Part shown: piece after piece, positions 61,324 to 64,000 of the stretch
Layout: each line of letters starts with the position of its first letter
Numbering within the stretch: position 1 is the first letter of the stretch
From: WLWS01 sp965243105
GTDB taxonomy: Bacteria > Pseudomonadota > Gammaproteobacteria > Eutrophobiales > Eutrophobiaceae
Reading direction: 5' to 3'
Assembly: GCA_965243105.1 (NCBI GenBank)
Contig: CBDEUC010000003.1
Location: 2,666,001-2,730,000 of the forward strand
DNA length: 64,000 bases
Translations under genes and position numbers: made by a program
The notes under the pieces: model-generated
Database searches by the model: none
What the model saw: only the letters and a program-made list of their open reading frames with translations
Told to the model about the DNA's origin: nothing

Positions 61324-62277
61324 ATGATGAAGAACATGATATTGGCAATTACTCTCACCGCGGTCTCATTCACTATCCAGGCTGGCACAAAGATTGACCA
61401 GGCACTGGATGTACCGAAGACAGCCGATGTTTCCATTCACGATCAGCATGGGAATATAAAGGTAAAGGCCTGGGACAAGAATAAAGTCAAGGTAAGTGGT
61501 GAGCTCTCCGATCGCGCAAAAGATTATACCTTTGAGAGTCATGGCAACACGGTCACGTTTGACGTGATATACGATGACAAGTGGAGCTGGAACAAGAAAT
61601 CTGCAAAAGAGGACAACTCGAACCTGACATTTTATGTACCCAGGGGCAGCGAGCTCCAGGTAAACAATATTACGGGTGATATATCTGTTAGCGGTGTTGA
61701 AGCGGGAGCAAATATTGAGACCGTGAATGGTGCCATCAAAGCTGAAAAACTGAAGGACAGGGTTAGGTTACAGTCAGTAAATGGAAACATCAGTGCGGCC
61801 AACAACGAGGGCAAGATTGATATTGAAACGGTGAATGGCGCGGTAAGCGACAGGGGCTCCTCCGGTACGCTACGGCTGAGGACAGTGCAGGGTAATGTCA
61901 CCTGTAAAAGTACCTACGTGGATGTCGCTGTTGAAATTGTGAATGGTAACCTTTTGCTTGACCTGGCGAAGATCGATGAACTGGTTGTTGAATCAGTTAA
62001 TGGCAAGGTTGATGTAGCCCTGGACCTCAACAGGAAAGGGGATGTGTCAGTTTCCGGCGTGAATGGAACGATTAACCTGGATTTTAACAAGGGAGTTGAC
62101 GCTGAATTTGAACTTGATACGGCGGTTGGTGGTTCTATTACCAATAAGTTGACAGATGACCAGGCGGAGAAGCAGAAATTCCTGCCCGGAAGTAGCCTGG
62201 GCTTTACCACCGGTGATGGCTCGGGAGATGTAGAAGTGACTACGGTTAACGGGAATGTGAGTGTCGGGTATCGTTGA
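61324..62277 (+). CDS. DUF4097 exported beta-repeat protein
   Basis: The 317-residue protein has a signal peptide (MILAITLTAVSFTIQAG). From residue 117 it carries repeats centred on xVNGxI/V with period 18: positions 117, 135, 153, 171, 189 and 207 are regular, then the spacing drifts (226, 247) and the last copy is near 309. This predicts a parallel beta-helix on the cell surface or in the periplasm. Its place directly after the sigma/anti-sigma pair suggests that it is a target or a sensor of the same system. The DNA carries the matching degenerate 54-bp period. Confidence 0.85.
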   Translation: MMKNMILAITLTAVSFTIQAGTKIDQALDVPKTADVSIHDQHGNIKVKAWDKNKVKVSGELSDRAKDYTFESHGNTVTFDVIYDDKWSWNKKSAKEDNSNLTFYVPRGSELQVNNITGDISVSGVEAGANIETVNGAIKAEKLKDRVRLQSVNGNISAANNEGKIDIETVNGAVSDRGSSGTLRLRTVQGNVTCKSTYVDVAVEIVNGNLLLDLAKIDELVVESVNGKVDVALDLNRKGDVSVSGVNGTINLDFNKGVDAEFELDTAVGGSITNKLTDDQAEKQKFLPGSSLGFTTGDGSGDVEVTTVNGNVSVGYR

Positions 62278-62425
62278 TGAATGTAGTTCCAATGTGTCCA
62301 GGCTGAAAAGGTAGCTGGTTTCCTTGCATCAAGCTTGAAGCAACAGCCAGGCAATTTCGACAGCGGACAGCGAGAGGATATGCAGCTATCATTGAATTGT
62401 TGCCCAACAGCCCGGGAGTTCCTAT

Positions 62426-62872
62426 ATGAGTGCCTTTCGCCATGTTTTCAAACTGCTTGTTATTAGCCTGCTTTCTCCACTTTCACAGGCAGAGCAGCAG
62501 TATCCAAATATAAAGGGCGATCTTGTTTTTGAAGACGAGCGTGTCATCGTTCAGCGATTTCGCCTGGAGCCGGGCCAGTGGGAAGGTCTGCATACACACC
62601 CCGAACATCAACTTGTGATCGTGCTGAAAGACACAGAAAAAGTTGTTTCAACATTTGGAGACAAGGAATATTTCTTTACAAACGAAGATGTCGATAATTC
62701 AATCCCAAGCGCATTTTGGCGCCCCGGTCCTGTTTCATTGGAGGATAAGCATAATTCGGGAAACCTGGGCGGCAGGACACTGGAATGGATTGCGATAACC
62801 TTCAAGAAGGATTCCATCGCAAGTGAACGTGAAATTGAAACTACGGAAGACCTGGTGCCTGCGGCCGACTAA
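62426..62872 (+). CDS. Exported cupin-domain protein
   Basis: GGGAG precedes ATG 62426. The 148-residue protein has a signal peptide (LLVISLLSPLSQAEQ) and a cupin motif (RFRLEPGQWEGLHTHPEHQLVIVLKDTEKVV), whose His residues can bind a metal. No partner is obvious, though two other cupins occur in the window. It is convergent with the beta-lactamase-like gene at 62882. Confidence 0.8.
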   Translation: MSAFRHVFKLLVISLLSPLSQAEQQYPNIKGDLVFEDERVIVQRFRLEPGQWEGLHTHPEHQLVIVLKDTEKVVSTFGDKEYFFTNEDVDNSIPSAFWRPGPVSLEDKHNSGNLGGRTLEWIAITFKKDSIASEREIETTEDLVPAAD

Positions 62873-62881
62873 TGCCGCGTA

Positions 62882-64000
62882 TTATTGAACATCACGATCG
62901 GGATAAACGGTGTTCAGCATTTCCCGAATGATGGGCTCAAACTTCACTTCGCTGAAGTCCTTCTTCATGTAACCCGCCCACACTGCTACCAGGTCCTTGC
63001 GCGGATTCACAAGGAATCCCTGGCCGGCCCAGCCACCCTTGAAGAAGTCGCCATTGACGCCTATCTCATCCCACTGGTAGATATTATGCTTGATGCCGCT
63101 GCTTGATGACGGGGGAAAGCCCGCATTTCTAAGTAACCCAGGCCTGCCACCGGAGAAGATAAATTCAATGTGCTTGTCGGAGATTATCTTCCGGTCACTG
63201 ACAACGCCGTAACTGGGTGTGAACAGGAGCCCAAGACGAGCGAGATCCCGCATCCGCGAAAGAAAACCGCCGTGGCTTATGGGTATCCCCTGCACAGGGG
63301 CAATATAAGCTGCGTTTGATTCAGCACCAATATGCCACCAGATTTCCCTGCTGAGTACGTCCTGGAAACGCACACCGGTGACTTTTTCTACGAGCCAGGC
63401 CAGTACGAAGGTGTTCATTCCTGAATAGGAAAACCGGGTGCCCGGCTCATCCACTTTCGTGGCCTTGAGCGTTTTAACAAACTCGTAGGCGTTGGCAGGC
63501 GCATTTTCTGTCCTGAAGCCGTCGCCAACACCCATGCTGTACAGGTAGTAGCATGAAGTGCGGTCGTCATATTCATCTTCACAATCAAGCCCCGTTGCCA
63601 TGTCAAGAATATCCCTGACACTGATACCAGCAAGATCTGATGAGGAAAGTTCGGGGAGATAGTGATCGATACCGAGACTGACATCGATTTCACCCCGTTC
63701 TTCCAGGATTCGAACAATGGTGCCAACAAAAGCCTTGGCCACCGACCAGTACACCGGCATTTCATAGGCCTGCATGCGCGGGTAACTTTCATAGGCGATC
63801 CTGCCCTTATGCAAGATAACAACCCCGAGTACGGTAGACTGGTCGTCGCGAATAATGTCTTCAAATGAGAATTTACCCATTGGTGTATCGACTTCAAACT
63901 CGGCGATAGCCGGGTTGATTGCGTACTCAAGCTCTCGCACAGGCCCATTGCGGTAGACATTAACTGTTGGAAAAATTTGATGAAGATTCTTGAAATTCCA
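62882..64000 (-). CDS. Serine hydrolase, class C beta-lactamase-like family, N-terminus beyond the window
   Basis: The frame is open to the right edge (residues such as NLHQIFPTVNVYRNGPV read upstream of the GTG at 63940), so the gene begins outside the window. The visible part has the serine hydrolase motifs SxxK (YWSVAKAFVG) and YSG (RFSYSGMN), and late GGWAGQGFLVNP. These enzymes hydrolyse esters, amides or D-amino acid peptides; antibiotic resistance is not implied. The gene is convergent with the cupin gene. Confidence 0.88.
   Translation of the reverse strand, partial: WNFKNLHQIFPTVNVYRNGPVRELEYAINPAIAEFEVDTPMGKFSFEDIIRDDQSTVLGVVILHKGRIAYESYPRMQAYEMPVYWSVAKAFVGTIVRILEERGEIDVSLGIDHYLPELSSSDLAGISVRDILDMATGLDCEDEYDDRTSCYYLYSMGVGDGFRTENAPANAYEFVKTLKATKVDEPGTRFSYSGMNTFVLAWLVEKVTGVRFQDVLSREIWWHIGAESNAAYIAPVQGIPISHGGFLSRMRDLARLGLLFTPSYGVVSDRKIISDKHIEFIFSGGRPGLLRNAGFPPSSSSGIKHNIYQWDEIGVNGDFFKGGWAGQGFLVNPRKDLVAVWAGYMKKDFSEVKFEPIIREMLNTVYPDRDVQ

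Noticed and set aside
62882..64000. Beta-lactamase antibiotic-resistance gene
   Set aside because: The SxxK and YSG motifs occur in a broad family of esterases and peptidases; nothing here points to antibiotic hydrolysis.

Overview
The window is a gene-dense, protein-coding stretch of a bacterial chromosome. I see no rRNA, tRNA, CRISPR array, insertion sequence or phage gene. The content points to a Gammaproteobacterium, probably a free-living aerobic heterotroph of marine or similar habitat: an AroG-type DAHP synthase, TonB-dependent and FadL-type outer-membrane uptake, many exported hydrolases, two sulfatases, Tat-exported flavoproteins, and LysR/MarR/TetR/ECF regulators. The species assignment is inference from gene content only. 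There is almost no core metabolism (only DAHP synthase), so this is an accessory catabolic region.

Layout. 1-16 kb: an S9 peptidase (cut by the left edge), a VOC protein, three exported amidohydrolases, an exported metallo-beta-lactamase-fold hydrolase, an exported creatininase-TPR fusion, an esterase, a TonB receptor, a DUF885 hydrolase, a thioredoxin-like protein and a small exported protein. 16-22 kb: a LysR regulator, an NhaC-type antiporter and a molybdenum hydroxylase (fused FeS-Mo subunit plus separate FAD subunit). A common palindrome (TTGC-N4-AACGCA) lies upstream of the LysR gene, between the antiporter and hydroxylase genes, and upstream of the TonB receptor, which suggests one LysR regulon. 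22-30 kb: a reductive-dehalogenase-like Fe-S protein with a small upstream ORF, a sulfatase, a PhyH dioxygenase, a FadL porin, a flavin-binding protein coupled to a DUF917 protein, and a GST. 30-36 kb: a Tat flavoprotein resembling spermidine dehydrogenase, a LysR regulator, and a cytochrome c / Tat protein / flavoprotein operon of the p-cresol methylhydroxylase (pchCXF) type.

35.8-39.9 kb: a four-gene minus-strand operon encoding a hydroxylysine-kinase-like enzyme, a PLP phospho-lyase-like enzyme, a DhlA-like haloalkane dehalogenase and a PhyH dioxygenase. The two ends of this set could together perform hydroxylation, phosphorylation and elimination on an amine. The lyase gene has no ordinary start codon where its conserved N-terminus begins. 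40-48.6 kb: a carotenoid-desaturase-like flavoprotein, a SulP permease, a methyltransferase, an alpha/beta hydrolase divergent from a LysR regulator, DAHP synthase, a cupin and an alpha-carbonic anhydrase lipoprotein.

48.7-55.7 kb: a 2-oxoacid decarboxylase, a MarR regulator and a SpuC-like aminotransferase on the minus strand, then a second spermidine-dehydrogenase-like flavoprotein, a cupin and a TetR regulator on the plus strand. Two related palindromes precede the decarboxylase and marR genes. A near-consensus promoter overlapped by a 13-bp inverted repeat precedes the flavoprotein operon, which is visibly more A+T-rich than its surroundings. Together this looks like an amine or polyamine oxidation locus. 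55.8-64 kb: an HSL-type esterase, an EamA exporter, a sulfatase with an altered CxPxR signature, a DUF1203 protein, an ECF sigma factor with a membrane-bound putative anti-sigma factor and an 18-residue-repeat DUF4097 protein, a cupin, and a class C beta-lactamase-like hydrolase cut by the right edge.
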